A stretch of 64,000 nt of DNA from assembly GCA_035235625.1 (NCBI GenBank), contig CP141143.1, positions 45,369,178 through 45,433,177 of the forward strand. The letters run 5' to 3'. The position numbers and the translations under genes are program-made. The notes beneath the pieces are model-generated. The model saw nothing but the letters and a program-made list of their open reading frames with translations. It did no database searches and was not told where the DNA came from. The stretch is from Saururus chinensis. Its lineage: Eukaryota; Streptophyta; Magnoliopsida; Piperales; Saururaceae. This document shows, one piece after another, positions 44,758 through 55,957 of this stretch; the first letter of the stretch is position 1, and every line of letters begins with the position of its first letter.

Positions 44758-45311
44758 GCCTCCCCACCGTTTGCAAGGAGCTCGCTTTCCACCTCATCTG
44801 CTCCACCCTCCTCCCCGCCGATCTCTGGGAGACTATCTGCACCGGCTTCTGCACCTCCTTAGACTTCCCCGACCCTGACATCATCACCGCCACCATCTCC
44901 ATTCTCTCTGTCGTCCCATCCCATCGTCTCGCCCGCCTCCTTTTGTGCTCTGCCTCTAGCCATTGTTGCGTCGGATGATCAGTCAACATCTCCTCCCTCA
45001 GAACTGCCGCAATCTTTGGCCAATTTGGAGATGATGCCTACCTGATCATATGACATTTTTTGGATCTGTTTTCTCTAGTTAGAGGCGTTGTGCTCCTGGT
45101 CACACAAAGTCCAATGGTCCGTTGAAGGGAATTTCTTTCCTTGCCACTGCTTATTTGCAAGGATTTTTTCCTGATTGTTTGCACTGCAAAATTCGGCAAT
45201 GACTCCATCTTTGCCTTGGCCAGCCATCTCTCCAGATATCTCATGTGATTTCCTATGTTGGTGCTGCTCTTTGGAATAGTGTCACTCTGGTTTCTTCCAA
45301 AAATGAGGCAC
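44758..45311 (+). pseudogene. Second captured gene fragment, family not recognised
   Basis: Directly after the DUF1005 piece, a different reading frame gives LAFHLICSTLLPADLWETIC, LDFPDPDIITATISILSVVP and SHRLARLLL. Out of frame it continues TAAIFGQFGDDAYLI, DLFSLVRGVVLLVTQSP and KFGNDSIFALASHLSRYL to about 45,240. The amphipathic, Leu-rich pattern with SILSVLPSHRLARLL-like helices suggests helical repeats of a host protein, but I cannot name it. The middle (45,050-45,180) may hold an intron or frameshifts. No retroelement motif is visible. It is cut at 45,311 by the terminal TGTCATGACCC of family F. Confidence 0.5.
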
Positions 45312-47218
45312 TGTCATGACCCAGATTTTTAAAAGCCTTTTCGAAATAGCATGAATGGTAGTCACAAGAAATTTTTTTTCTTCTTAAATACAAAACAAAC
45401 CATTCGATTAAATATCTAGGTCATGATAATAGGGGTTCACAAATATGGATATCATATCATATCATATTATTACACGTCTCAAAATTCAATAAGAACAGCT
45501 CATCCATCTAAGTACAAATCATGTTACCTGTCTGAAAAAAAATATATAAGTTGACTCTCACGCTAATGAAACACTTACGTACCGGAGTTGCAAAAATGCA
45601 GAAACATCTTCTTGGGCTTACCTATCAAAGTCTCACTTGATGTCGCCTTCAGAATCTGCAACTAACAAAACCAGCAATAATGGAACCTCTCCGCCTTCAA
45701 GAGAAGAGCTTCCATAAAGATAAAATATTTCATTAATGTTTTCTGGCTCGGGCCAAGTCCACCCAATGTTAGTTTCCTACATACTCATCAGAGAACATCT
45801 CCAAATTTTTCAACAAGATCGGATCTAGATGTAGTTCTGCCTAAAAACTACACTATACTAAGATTCATAACATCACATATGCAATGCTTAAGTATTTTAA
45901 AGCAACCTACAATTTATGCAAGTCCTTTAATTATTCCACTTGTCTAATTAACAAGAAATATCAAATAATGTTATTAATTATCACACAAACCTTGTTCAAT
46001 AATTAATGCTAACATCCTAGAAACAATACCATATAAGGGTAATATACAGAGCACTGAATATAACATAACTCAGAAACATGGCCTGATCTTTATCCAATGA
46101 AGACCAACACAATGCACAAAACAATGGACACCGTTCAGAAAACAATGCACAAATTGTTACTTGAAAATACCGACTCCCGCTCAAATGAGTAATTGTATCT
46201 TAATAGAAATCCTAGCATCTCTAGAGATCCACTTGGATCAGCCATGAGTCTAGAGATATATGTTCCAGCTGTGCTCATGGACACACTGGCTGGAGGTAGA
46301 TGAGCCTTCCATGATGCTCAAAAACCTGGGTGCGCACGAATGCTCAAAGAGCTAAGAGCCAAAGTCCCAAAGGTGCCGAGGTCGCAAAGGCCTAAATATC
46401 CACCATGGCTATTACCGTCAGCTTAAATTTTGACTCAGCATGTGATATGATGCAGCAACATGAGAAAAGGTACTAAAGACTAATCATTGCAAATCATGCA
46501 AGCAACAAACTGACACAATCAGCAAGATAACAAGCTGATTTTAGACTTAGACATATAAGCCTATCAACAAGACTACGAATCAGAATTGATGCTCAGATAA
46601 ACTGATCAAATCCACACAACCATGAATTTGATTGAGGTTGAAACAAACTAATCAAATCATAAAACTAACATAACGAATCAGGCTAAAGTAACTAGCAACA
46701 TTCAGCATGATAACAAATCAAATCAAGGCTGAAATGACTAACAATAATCAGCATTATAATAACTCACAGTAAGGTTGACACCTTTATCAACATTCAGCAT
46801 GGTAATACATCAAGGTGAGGCTAGCACAACTACCAACATTCAACATAATAATGACTAAAGGTTAGGCTGATACATCCATCAACATTCACCAAGACATAAA
46901 TCAAAATAAGGCTGAGATAGAATGATTAAATTCAGCAAGACTTGAATCAGGTTGATGGCTGAGATAAAATGATTTAATTCAACAAGACATGAATCAGATT
47001 GATGGCTGAAATAGGATAATCAAAATCAGCAGAGTAATGGCACTATTAAGGCTAAAAACCCATTAAGGAAATCCGCTATATAGTAGTACAATTCAAGGCT
47101 AAAGCAAATTAATGAAATTAGTAATATAATACCATAAACTAGGGCTGTGAATTGATGATTAAATCCGCAAGAGTATAGCATAAACTACAGCTGAGAATTC
47201 ATAAATAAAATCCACTGG
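45312..47218 (-). mobile_element. LTR-like family F, minus orientation, left part
   Basis: Minus-strand end CTGGGTCATGACA at 45,312. The 46,190-46,440 part matches 34,330-34,560 of the plus copy. From 46,440 to 47,218 it is a degenerate tandem array of about 40-45-bp units (AATCAGCA / AAGGCTGAnAT / ATTCAGCATGATAA). It is interrupted at 47,223 by the Athila-like element and continues at 61,685. No coding region. Confidence 0.7.
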
Positions 47219-47223
47219 AGTAT
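47219..47223 (+). repeat. Left target-site duplication of the Athila-like element (AGTAT)
   Basis: AGTAT here and at 61,680-61,684. The sequence on both sides belongs to the same family F array, so the element can be removed cleanly. Confidence 0.88.
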
Positions 47224-48418
47224 TATTGTTACGTCCAAACCCAGACTATGAATTAGTCTAGTTTAGATTTCTTTTTTACTTGTCAACTATAGTAAACAAG
47301 GTCGATCCACAGGAAAGCCTTGTGTGACAAAGAAAACTATTACGAAGAGAATAGAATAGAGAAGGAAGATGAAATACAGAATAAGAGACAATCAAAGAGA
47401 AAGTGCTAAGGCATCGGAAATCCACTTGTAATAAATCTCTAATGTATATTTGATTCAAATAATAACTCAATTAAGATCAAATGAAAATTTGTCTCAATCG
47501 GAAAATATATCTTTTAGAAAAAAACTTTGAAATAGAACAATAGTAATTGATTGTTTACTACGTGAAAGCATTAAGTATATAATCACAGGGAATTATAAGC
47601 ATTCAGCGTGCCTTTCGTTAATGCTAAATCAAATAATTATATAGATTATAAACTCCTTAAATATAAAACATCAATTTAAAATGATAAAGAACTTACTTGA
47701 ATCAAAGTATCCATTAAACATCAAGTACAAGCTTCCTTCATAGCCTTAGCTTGAGAGCTTTAGAAAGCCATTACAATAAAACTAAAAACAAAATTACAAA
47801 ATAAGAGAAGAAAATTGGAGAAGAGTGCTCCAAAGAGGAGAGTGTGATCCATCTATCATGTCCACCCCTCTTTTTATATGAGTAGAAGGGGTTGCTTCAA
47901 AGAGGAAAATGAAATCATATCTCTAGATTACCTCCTGATTGATTGTCTGATTGAACCTATATATCTTAGAAATTTGGAATTTCTTCCTGAAATAACACTT
48001 GTAGCCACGGAAGTCTTCTTTCCATTTCCACCAGAATCATATAAATCCAAATTATACATAAAAAGATATGATTGAAATACTAAGGCTGTGTCAATCTGTC
48101 CAAATCAGCTTCTTTCATAATTTAGTTCTATTCATACAAGTCTCAAATCAAATAGGTCCACAAGGTTGTGTTCGACCATTTCATGAATGTTTAGACCATT
48201 AGGAGCCCATTCTTGACTTTTAAATAGCTTTGGGTAGTTGGTCTTAACTTCCTCTTCCAGTTGTATCATGTTGAAGCTTGTTTAGACATGTAAACTTAAT
48301 TAAGGTCCAACTAACTTATTCAAAACACAAATAACCCAAATCAGCAATAAATTAACACAAAATTGGATTGTAATTCGAAATTAGAAAATATTTTATTGAA
48401 CATTATTTCAGTGCATCA
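47224..48418 (-). mobile_element. 3' LTR of the Athila-like element (1,195 bp)
   Basis: On the minus strand it runs from TGATGCACTGAAATAATG (48,418) to GGACGTAACAATA (47,224). Comparison with the 5' LTR (…GTAACAACA) shows that its terminal CA has mutated to TA. The TATA box complement (TTTTTATAT) is at 47,871-47,879. In the first 300 bases of alignment I count by eye about 13-15 differences from the 5' LTR, so the insertion is not very recent. Confidence 0.93.
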
Positions 48419-48420
48419 AA

Positions 48421-48432
48421 TACCCCCAAACC
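48421..48432 (-). other. Polypurine tract of the Athila-like element
   Basis: The minus strand reads GGTTTGGGGGTA two bases before the 3' LTR. A stem-loop (TTGCT / AGCAA, 48,439-48,456) sits just upstream. Confidence 0.82.
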
Positions 48433-49887
48433 TACTTTTTGCTAGTCCTCGAGCAAAACAAAAATTAAAACAATAAAAAACAAAACTAACTACTCCACTT
48501 CCGTAGGAAATCTCGATTGCATTTAGCATATGCAACAAGCCTTTAAACCCCTAGCTTACACTAGTGGACGAGTTGTGTCTCGTGAGGGTTTGTAGTGAAT
48601 CTACCCAAAAAATTCAAAACTAGAATGATACAAAATAAATAAAATTAAAACTATGTCAAATTTATAAATCAACTCCTCCTAAACATGTGACTTCATATAA
48701 TAAAATCAATCATGCATAATATAACTTGTCTTCTGAAATAATAATTCATTCTAACAACTTCATATTGGTGGCAAGTATTCATACATACATAATAGTTTTA
48801 GAAAAACAGACATTGCCAAGTAATTATACAATCTCATTCTCATGAATCGAAAACTCAATGTGTCTCATGTCCACTCAGCAATTTCAATTTTAACACTCAA
48901 AATAGACATTAGCATCCATTCATCTTCAAGAGATCATAATAGAGAATCATGCAAAACCTTTCTTGAAAAGTAAAACACCCTAGATCACCTGACAACTCAT
49001 TCAAGATATAATTGCATAATGTCTTACTAGAATTTTATGCTCATCTCACATGACATGTGTAAGGCTTAGCCTTTTAAGCTTTCTATAAGATCCATGTAAC
49101 AAGTGTTATGCCAGTGACTCCCAATCCAGTTGGCTCAAGGCACTAGGCGTTAAAGCACCTCTTAGGCTTAATAACTTGAACCAAATAGGCTTCAAGGCTA
49201 TACACATCATAAATTAGTCAACTCTACCTTTTGACTCGAACACCCTATGCTTAGTGAGGCATGCCGAGTCCCGGTCTACTCAATAAAGTGACTTTAATTC
49301 TTTACAATTTTTCATATTTTTTTTTTTCACATTTTTTTTTGAGCACATTATACAATCAACTTGAATTGTGTTGACAAAAAGTCCTTGACTGTTCTACAAA
49401 CGAAGAATAGTGAAACTCCAAACACTATCATGATAACATGAATACTACTAGATCATGCCAAAGTTTTATTCTAATAAGAAAATAATTATTTAGATTCAAT
49501 AATATCCACCAGGATGTAAGACCATAATCAAAGGCTCGAATTCTCACTTAGGCAAATGTCTTTCTTAGTTTTTTTAAAAATAGGTGCACAAGAAACCAAT
49601 ATGAAGTAATCAGAACTTAAAATCATTAAATCTGTCAAGTCATATTTTAAGTAATCTGATGTCATTTAATAAAGTCAGATGTCTAGAATAAGAATTAATG
49701 TAAATAAGCAAAATAATAATAATAATAAATCGAATTAATTTTTTCAATTTTTTATTTTTTAAGTAAACTAAAAAATACATAAAAAAATAACTTTCTACAC
49801 CCCCAAACCTAAACTAAACATTGTCCTCAATGTAAAATTTTTTGGTTTTTTATTTTTTTGTTTTTGGAAAAAATCATGAAAAGAAAA
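48433..49887 (-). other. Non-coding region between pol and 3' LTR (env position)
   Basis: About 1.45 kb where Athila elements often carry an env-like frame. No frame longer than about 60 codons is open on the minus strand, so any env-like gene is lost or was never there. It holds T-rich runs (49,310-49,340, 49,840-49,865), an AAT microsatellite near 49,715, and a second hairpin-polypurine module at 49,797-49,833 (see findings). Confidence 0.75.
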
Positions 49888-51035
49888 TCAACCCTCATAA
49901 TTTAGATTTTCAAGAGATGTAGACTCAACTTCAGGGACAAAATGGTCTAAAAATGGTTTCAAACGTTGGCCATTAACTTTGAAAATATCACTATTTTTTG
50001 GGTTTTCGATTTTAATAGTTCCCTAAGGAAAAACAGTTTTGACAATGAAAGGACCTGTCCAACATAATCTTAATTTTTCTGGAAAGAGATGAAGTCGAGA
50101 GTTGTACAATAAAACTTTTTGAAAGGGCTCAAACGTTTTTCGTAAAATGTTTTTATCATGAAAAACCTTCATTCTCTTTTTGAAAAATTTTGAACTCTTA
50201 TAAGCATCACGTCGAATTTCCTCTAACTCATTAATTTACAATTTTCTATTTAAGCCAGCCTTGTCAAAGTTAAAATTCAAAGCTTTGATTGCCCAATATG
50301 CCCTATGTTCCAACTCCACAGGAAAGTGACAAGCTTTTCCAAAAATCAAACGGTAGGGAGACATTCCAATTGGGGTCTTAAAAGCGGTACAGTAAACCCA
50401 AAGAGCATCGGTTAGCCATAAAGACCAATCTTTACCATTTGGATTTACCGTTTTTTACAAAATATATTTAATTTCCCTATTAGAAATCTCAACTTGTCCA
50501 CTTGTTTGTGGGTGATAGGGGGTAGCTACTTTATGGGTAATCCCGTACTTCCTCATCAAAGCCTCAAAAGGCTTATTGCAAAAATGTGACCCCCCGTCAC
50601 TTATAATAGCTCGAGGTGTTCCAAACCTTGAAAATATATTTTCTTTTAAAAAGCGCACAACAACTTTGTGGTCATTGATTTTGCTTGGAACAACCTCAAT
50701 CCACTTGGAAACATAATCGACGACAACTAAAATGTAAACATAGCCAAAAGAAGGAGGAAAAGGTCCCATGAAGTCAATGCCCCGACAATCAAAAATCTCA
50801 ATAACCAATATGGGGTTAAGGGGCATCATATTTCGACGAGAAATGGCTCCTAACTTTTGTCACCTTTCACAAGTTTTGCAAAATTTATGAACATCTTTGA
50901 AAAGCGTCGGCCAGTAAAAACCACATTGCAAAATTTTAGCGGTGGTCTTTTTAGAGGAGAAGTGACCACCGCATTCTTCAGAATGACAAAAAGAGACGAT
51001 ACTTACTTGTTCAGAATCAGGCACACATCTCCTTA
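49888..51035 (-). pseudogene. Athila-like integrase, minus strand
   Basis: Integrase half of pol, downstream (minus sense) of the inserted LTR. The zinc finger reads CHSEECGGHFSSKKTTAKIL, then FKDVHKFCKTCERCQKLG. The core has [55 protein letters not shown] and [20 protein letters not shown], with Asp, Asp and Glu of the DDE triad visible. A stop (K to TAA/TAG region) at about 50,455 breaks the frame. The C-terminus continues as [60 protein letters not shown] and VNGQRLKPFLDHF, ending NLNYEG-stop at 49,888. Integrase inserts element cDNA; the [16 protein letters not shown] signature is typical of Athila/Tat elements. Confidence 0.93.
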
Positions 51036-51040
51036 TTATT
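51036..51040 (+). repeat. Left target-site duplication of the 4.9-kb solo LTR (TTATT)
   Basis: TTATT here and at 55,958-55,962. Removing the insert rejoins the Athila-like frame: PYLFKYYPDQI then RRCVPDSEQVSIVSFCHSEE. Confidence 0.92.
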
Positions 51041-54000
51041 TGTAACGCCTTAGATTTTCATACATTTTCCATAAATTTCATGGAAAATTTTTATTTTTAA
51101 ATCAGAGTAAAACTGACAAAATCAAAACTCGTATAAACAGTTTATAATTTAAAACATCATACGGTTAAACATTGTACCACTAAATCAAATATCCTTAGGC
51201 GCTACTCGAAAACAAACGTACGACTAAATTACCATGATCATGGATTTTTAAATACAAATAACTCTCAGGCGTCTCCGAGTACAAGTCCCATAAACAGTCT
51301 ACTATCTTATCTAAATTAAAAGTCCAGAATATACAGACACTTAAATCTCACCAAATACATCAGATCGTGGCACCAATTACACTCTCACTGAGTCAAAAAT
51401 ACTTGAGTCAAAGGCGGAACAATCCACCGCAGAATCGAGCATACATCTCCAGGAGCTCTCCAACACAACCTGCAAAAGCATCCCGAACCACGGGGCTAAA
51501 AATAGTAGGGTGAGTATTTTCATACTTAGTAGGAAAATACCCAATAGGGGAAATCCCATAAATGGTGAACTCAATAAGTTCATAAAAACATACGTCATGC
51601 AACACAAACATGAAGCAGTCAACATATATCAATCGTACATCTGCAAATAATAATGCATAGCACACCAATGAAAGCAAACTTACACAAACACCCTGAATTA
51701 GGGTCTTACAACTTTCTTGTACCATCGTACACATACTCAAATCCTTATGTATACTTGTACGACCTTATTCGTACAATCTTACACTTACAGTCCTTATCAG
51801 ACATATACTTACGATCGTGCTCAAAATCGTACACTTACGGTCTTACTCAAAAACTTACACTTACATTCTTACTTAGAATCATCATCTTACAATCGTGCTC
51901 ATACTCACACAACCTACACGTACTTGTACGACCTTAATCGTACAATCATATGCTTACACATAAACGTATTCTTACGTCTTCCTTAGGAGCTTACACTTAC
52001 ACTTACACCTACTCTAGATCTTACACGTACAACTTACTCAGAATCTGAAGCATACAACATACTCTCACTATCGAACACATACTACCGACAACTAAAGCTC
52101 ATTAAAATTAACAAGCTCCAACGTCGGAAAAGAAGGGAATGCCACAAGGGCGTCACATTAACCTTCGGGGAGCAACTAGATGCCATGGACTTTTCCGAAG
52201 GCAAGGCACACCTATGCTCATGGGGCACAGGATCAAACAGATAAGAGCAGGTCCATGATACTGCTTACCTGAGCGCGCAAATGCCCACTCTTTGGGGCCA
52301 TACATTGCCAACAAGGGCCATACAGTGCCAACTAAGGGCAGAAAACATACAGTGCCACTCTTGGGCAGAACATACAGAGCCATCTAGGCAGAAACATACA
52401 GAGCCCAGAAGGGCGGAAACTTACAACGCTCTCAACAGAGCATCAAACGTCTGAGCTTAATACAACACACAGACCAAAACAAAGCATATATCACTCTCAA
52501 CAGAGCATCAGACGTCTGGTGCTCTATAGAGCACACAAACAAAAATCCTACAGGATAACAACCATGGCAAGACACAAAAGTGCTCAGCCGACTCATTATC
52601 GGCTAGCTCAAACACGGAACTTAATCCGTCGAACCCTCAGGTCTCAAACTCACAACGCTATCATTAGCTTTCTTATAATTTAAGTTTGAATTAAGTATAA
52701 TATGCGGTACGATTATGCCACACAAACTCAGTCCTCGACTAAACAAACCGAAGCTGAGCCCGATCGAAACCCTAGTTCGTCAGGGCAGCAGACTTCACTT
52801 ACCCATCCAAGTCACACATACCTCACTGTACACAATCCTTACGTAATCATACAACCTTTGCCATCCACCTTACAGTCCAAACATCTTACTTACATCGTCA
52901 AACTGAGCTCCTCAAAGCAGATCCCCGTTACCCCCTTACTTACACCTCACTGATTATGCTTACTTTTCACTTTATAATTTGTACGTTATGCTTGTACAAT
53001 TATGCACACTCTTGTCGTCTAAACCCCACCTCAGGCTTCAAGCATAAGTTCTCTTACTTACAGAAACCAACCCCTAACTTTGTTCCACACCAAACCGATC
53101 CAATCCGCTCCATTCTTCGTCTGTCATACTTACGTTTGTCATCTTCCATCACACGCTTACCCGTCCCCATCTGACTCCATACCAAAAACCTTACCACTTT
53201 TTACCATCCATCGCCCATCAAACTTACCTTCTCTATCTTCCGTCGTACGCTTACATGTCCAACTTCGTACCAAACCCTTACCACTTCTTACCATCCATCG
53301 TACATACCTCTGCCCACATGCACATACACATACATAAAGCATACGTGCAACTCATACATAACAATCATACTCACAGCTCATATGCATGCCATACGTATCT
53401 AAACATACCATATAATCATGCTTATATGCACATCATGTAATTCCTAGCATGGTACTACTCATTCAAGCATGCTATCATGAAATTACGAGTTCAAGCTCCC
53501 CTACCTCGTAATCATGACGTTTGATAGCGGCGTCGGTGGCGGAGTTGGCGGTCAAAACCATTGCCCAGCTGAGAGAGCTGCTGTCCCGAGGGTGTAAGAA
53601 ACGCCGGAAGCACTAATGGCCAAACAGGGGTGGCACTGATCAACGCGGAAAAATCCGTGATCCACGGCGGTACACTACGGGCGGCCGGGAGGAAGGTCGT
53701 GCAAACGAGTGGCAGGTGTGACCGAAGATCTAGGCGTACACTAAAATTCGACCGGTGGTTGAACCATACACAACCGGTCACAAGACATCGAAATCGGCCG
53801 TGGACAGCACCCAACGGCATCGATTTCGTGTTTACTAGGCCCCACATAAGGGCGGAGGGTGCGAGGCGACACTCGAGGATGGAGGAGAGGTAGTGGAGGA
53901 CTCGATGTCAACTCCACAAGATGGCGGAACCATCCGACGGTCAGGCGGCGCCAAAGCAACACCAAAACCCTAACCCGCACGCACGGCTACTAGCACACAC

Positions 54001-54599
54001 GGCCAAAGAGAGGGGGAGAGGGCCATGCCCATGGGTGGTGACTTACAAGACGTCGTTTGTCGTTGTCGTGCCGAGGTAGGCTGACTAGAGGCCAATTGGC
54101 ATTCGGCGAGGGTAAGACGGTGGCACTCTGAATGGCGCGGTCAAACACATAACCGACAGAGGGGATGCGTGGCTCATATCGGAAAAAAGAGGAGCGGTGC
54201 CGCACTAGGGCGGCCAGCCATCTCTAGGCTGAGACCCGTCAAACTACAAGGTCCAGAGAAGACACTACGATGGCCCAAAACGGGTGGAAAACCCTAGGGC
54301 CACAAGGAGGAGCTAGGGTCAGATGAGGTCGAACTGGCCCAGGTGGAGCCGTCACTAAAAGAAGGCTGGCCAAATATGGCCCACAGCTATAGTAGAACAG
54401 TCCTCCTTCGACCGATTCACGTTGCACACACTAAAAAAAATGGCATACGAGAAAACGGCCAATTCCGGGCAACAACTAAGATGGGGGCAGATTGGGTAGC
54501 GGTCTAGGCCAGACAATAGTCGATGTAGTGGGGCTGGGTTGAGGCCACAACAGGGCCATCACCCGCCCAAGGCTAGCCAACTGGAGGCAAGCCGGAGGT

Positions 54600-55620
54600 T
54601 GGTTCTCGTCGGCGCAACCTCCAGATCAATCACAACTAAAAACAGGGAAGGTGGAAGGGTCTGGCCAGAGGAGGTGGGAGTGTACTAGGGCCGGTGAACC
54701 TGAGCTGAGACGGTGGCTCGGTCATTCGCCAAGCCGGATCAAAGCTGGAGGAAGGCCAGTTGGCCAAGTTCGGCGTTCGGTGGCCGGCAACAATCACTCC
54801 ATCCAAAACGGACGGAGACCAAAAAATAGAGGATCAGAAGGTCTGATCGGAGGGTGGAGGCGGAACCAGGCAGGGAGGGGTGGCCCAAAGCCTTCGCCAC
54901 ACTCAGGCAGGGCCGGGTGGAGGTCCGATCCATGGTGGCTCGCAGCCGGCAGCCACCGTTTCATTCAAACAAAGGGTCGGCGAAAAATAGGGCAGAGAAG
55001 GGGAAGGTGAGTGGGGCGGCGGAGCAAAGGCCCATGGGGCGGGGAGAGGTGCCCATCGCCCTCGCCGGACCAAGGCGGAGCTAAACGGAGGTCCGGTTGG
55101 CGGTGGCTCGCCGCCGGCAGCCACCGTTTCACCCAAAACAGTGAGGCGGCGGAAAAACAGGGGTGAAGGGGGATGAGGACGGGGCGGCAGAATGGAGGCC
55201 CACTGGGCCGGGAGGGATGGCCTCCCACCATCGCCGGCCCATGGCGGAACAGTGGCCGGCCGGCCGGCCCTGGGCTGCCCACGGTGGCGGCTCAACAAAT
55301 AAAACACAGTACGAGAGGGAGAGAGGGCTAACCGGAGAAAATCAAGTGGGGGAGCCGGCGGAACTGGCCAGGGCGGCGGCCCTGCCGTCGCCAGCCTGAG
55401 ACTGGCCGGATGGAAGCCGGGCGAAGCCAACCGGCCACCGCCGGCGCCGTCCAAGCACAAATCAGAGAGAGAGCATAGAGATTGGCCGCGGAATAGGGGC
55501 GAGACGGGGCGGAGCGGCCGTGGGGCCGGGACGGCGGCCCCCCAACTGTCGCACGGCCGGGGCAGAGCCGGTGCGGCGGCCATGCGGCCCACCGGCGGCC
55601 GGCGGCGGCTGGGACAGAGA
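54600..55620 (-). repeat. GC-rich tandem repeat of about 165-168 bp within the solo LTR
   Basis: AGCCACCGTTTCA recurs at 54,951 and 55,119, an exact 168-bp step. Equivalent points (CAACAATCACTCCATCC at 54,788; GGCGGCTCAACAAATAAA at 55,285; and CCGTCCAAGCACAAATC near 55,450) give about six copies. Each unit has a GGCGGCGGAAAAACAG part, a GGCCCAnnGGGCCGGG part and a CGCCGGnCCAnGGCGGA part. Very GC-rich compared with the window. Confidence 0.85.
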
Positions 55621-55646
55621 GACGTCGGAGAAGGGGGGAAAAACAC
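54903..55646 (-). other. 247-codon open frame across the LTR tandem repeat
   Basis: The second-longest open frame of the window, on the LTR's sense strand. It is Pro/Ala/Arg/Gly-rich and repeats every 56 residues (GETVAAGGEPPPTGPP and NETVAAGCEPPWIGPP), because 168 bp is a multiple of three. I recognise no domain. GC-rich DNA has few stop codons, and the repeat length alone would keep a frame open, so chance is the leading explanation. It lies shortly after the likely transcription start of the LTR, so a translated leader ORF cannot be excluded. Confidence 0.3.
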
Positions 55647-55957
55647 TATTCCAACATTTTTTTTTCTTCTCTGGATTGGGCCGAGCCCGATCTGATCTGC
55701 TGTATATTTTTTTTTCTCTTTTTTTTTTCCAATCGTATCCCCATCACGTGTTAACTCATTGTTGACACGTTATAAGTCCAACACTTGCGCCGAAAGTGTG
55801 CAGTGAGGCCCGCGGCCCACGACTAAGCCCTACGGGTAAAAATACAGCAGAAAATACATAAATACAAATACGCTAAAATGTCACATTTTCCTGCCGAAAA
55901 TAACCAAAAAATTACAGGAAAATCACATAAAATCGTAGAAAAATCAGGGACCTTACA

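Larger units (their letters stand above)
51041..55957 (-). mobile_element. 4.9-kb solo LTR (family B-like) inside Athila-like pol
   Basis: On the minus strand it begins TGTAAGGTCCCTGATTTTTC at 55,957 and ends CTAAGGCGTTACA at 51,041. It has an exact TTATT duplication and no internal element sequence, so it is a solo LTR. From its 5' end: T-rich lead-in, then GC-rich DNA (53,500-55,650) with a 168-bp tandem repeat, then AT-rich DNA. The AT-rich part has short repeats at 53,060-53,330 (two roughly 90-bp copies), 52,420-52,540 (CTCTCAACAGAGCATCA twice), 52,290-52,420 (CATACAGnGCC units of about 33 bp) and 51,720-52,040 (CTTACACTTAC/TCGTAC units). It resembles LTR B at 12,026. All its open frames, including 53,512-53,847, are probably chance. 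Confidence 0.92.

Noticed and set aside
48433-49887. An env-like gene of the Athila-like element
   Set aside because: No open frame or membrane-protein pattern can be followed on the minus strand in this interval.
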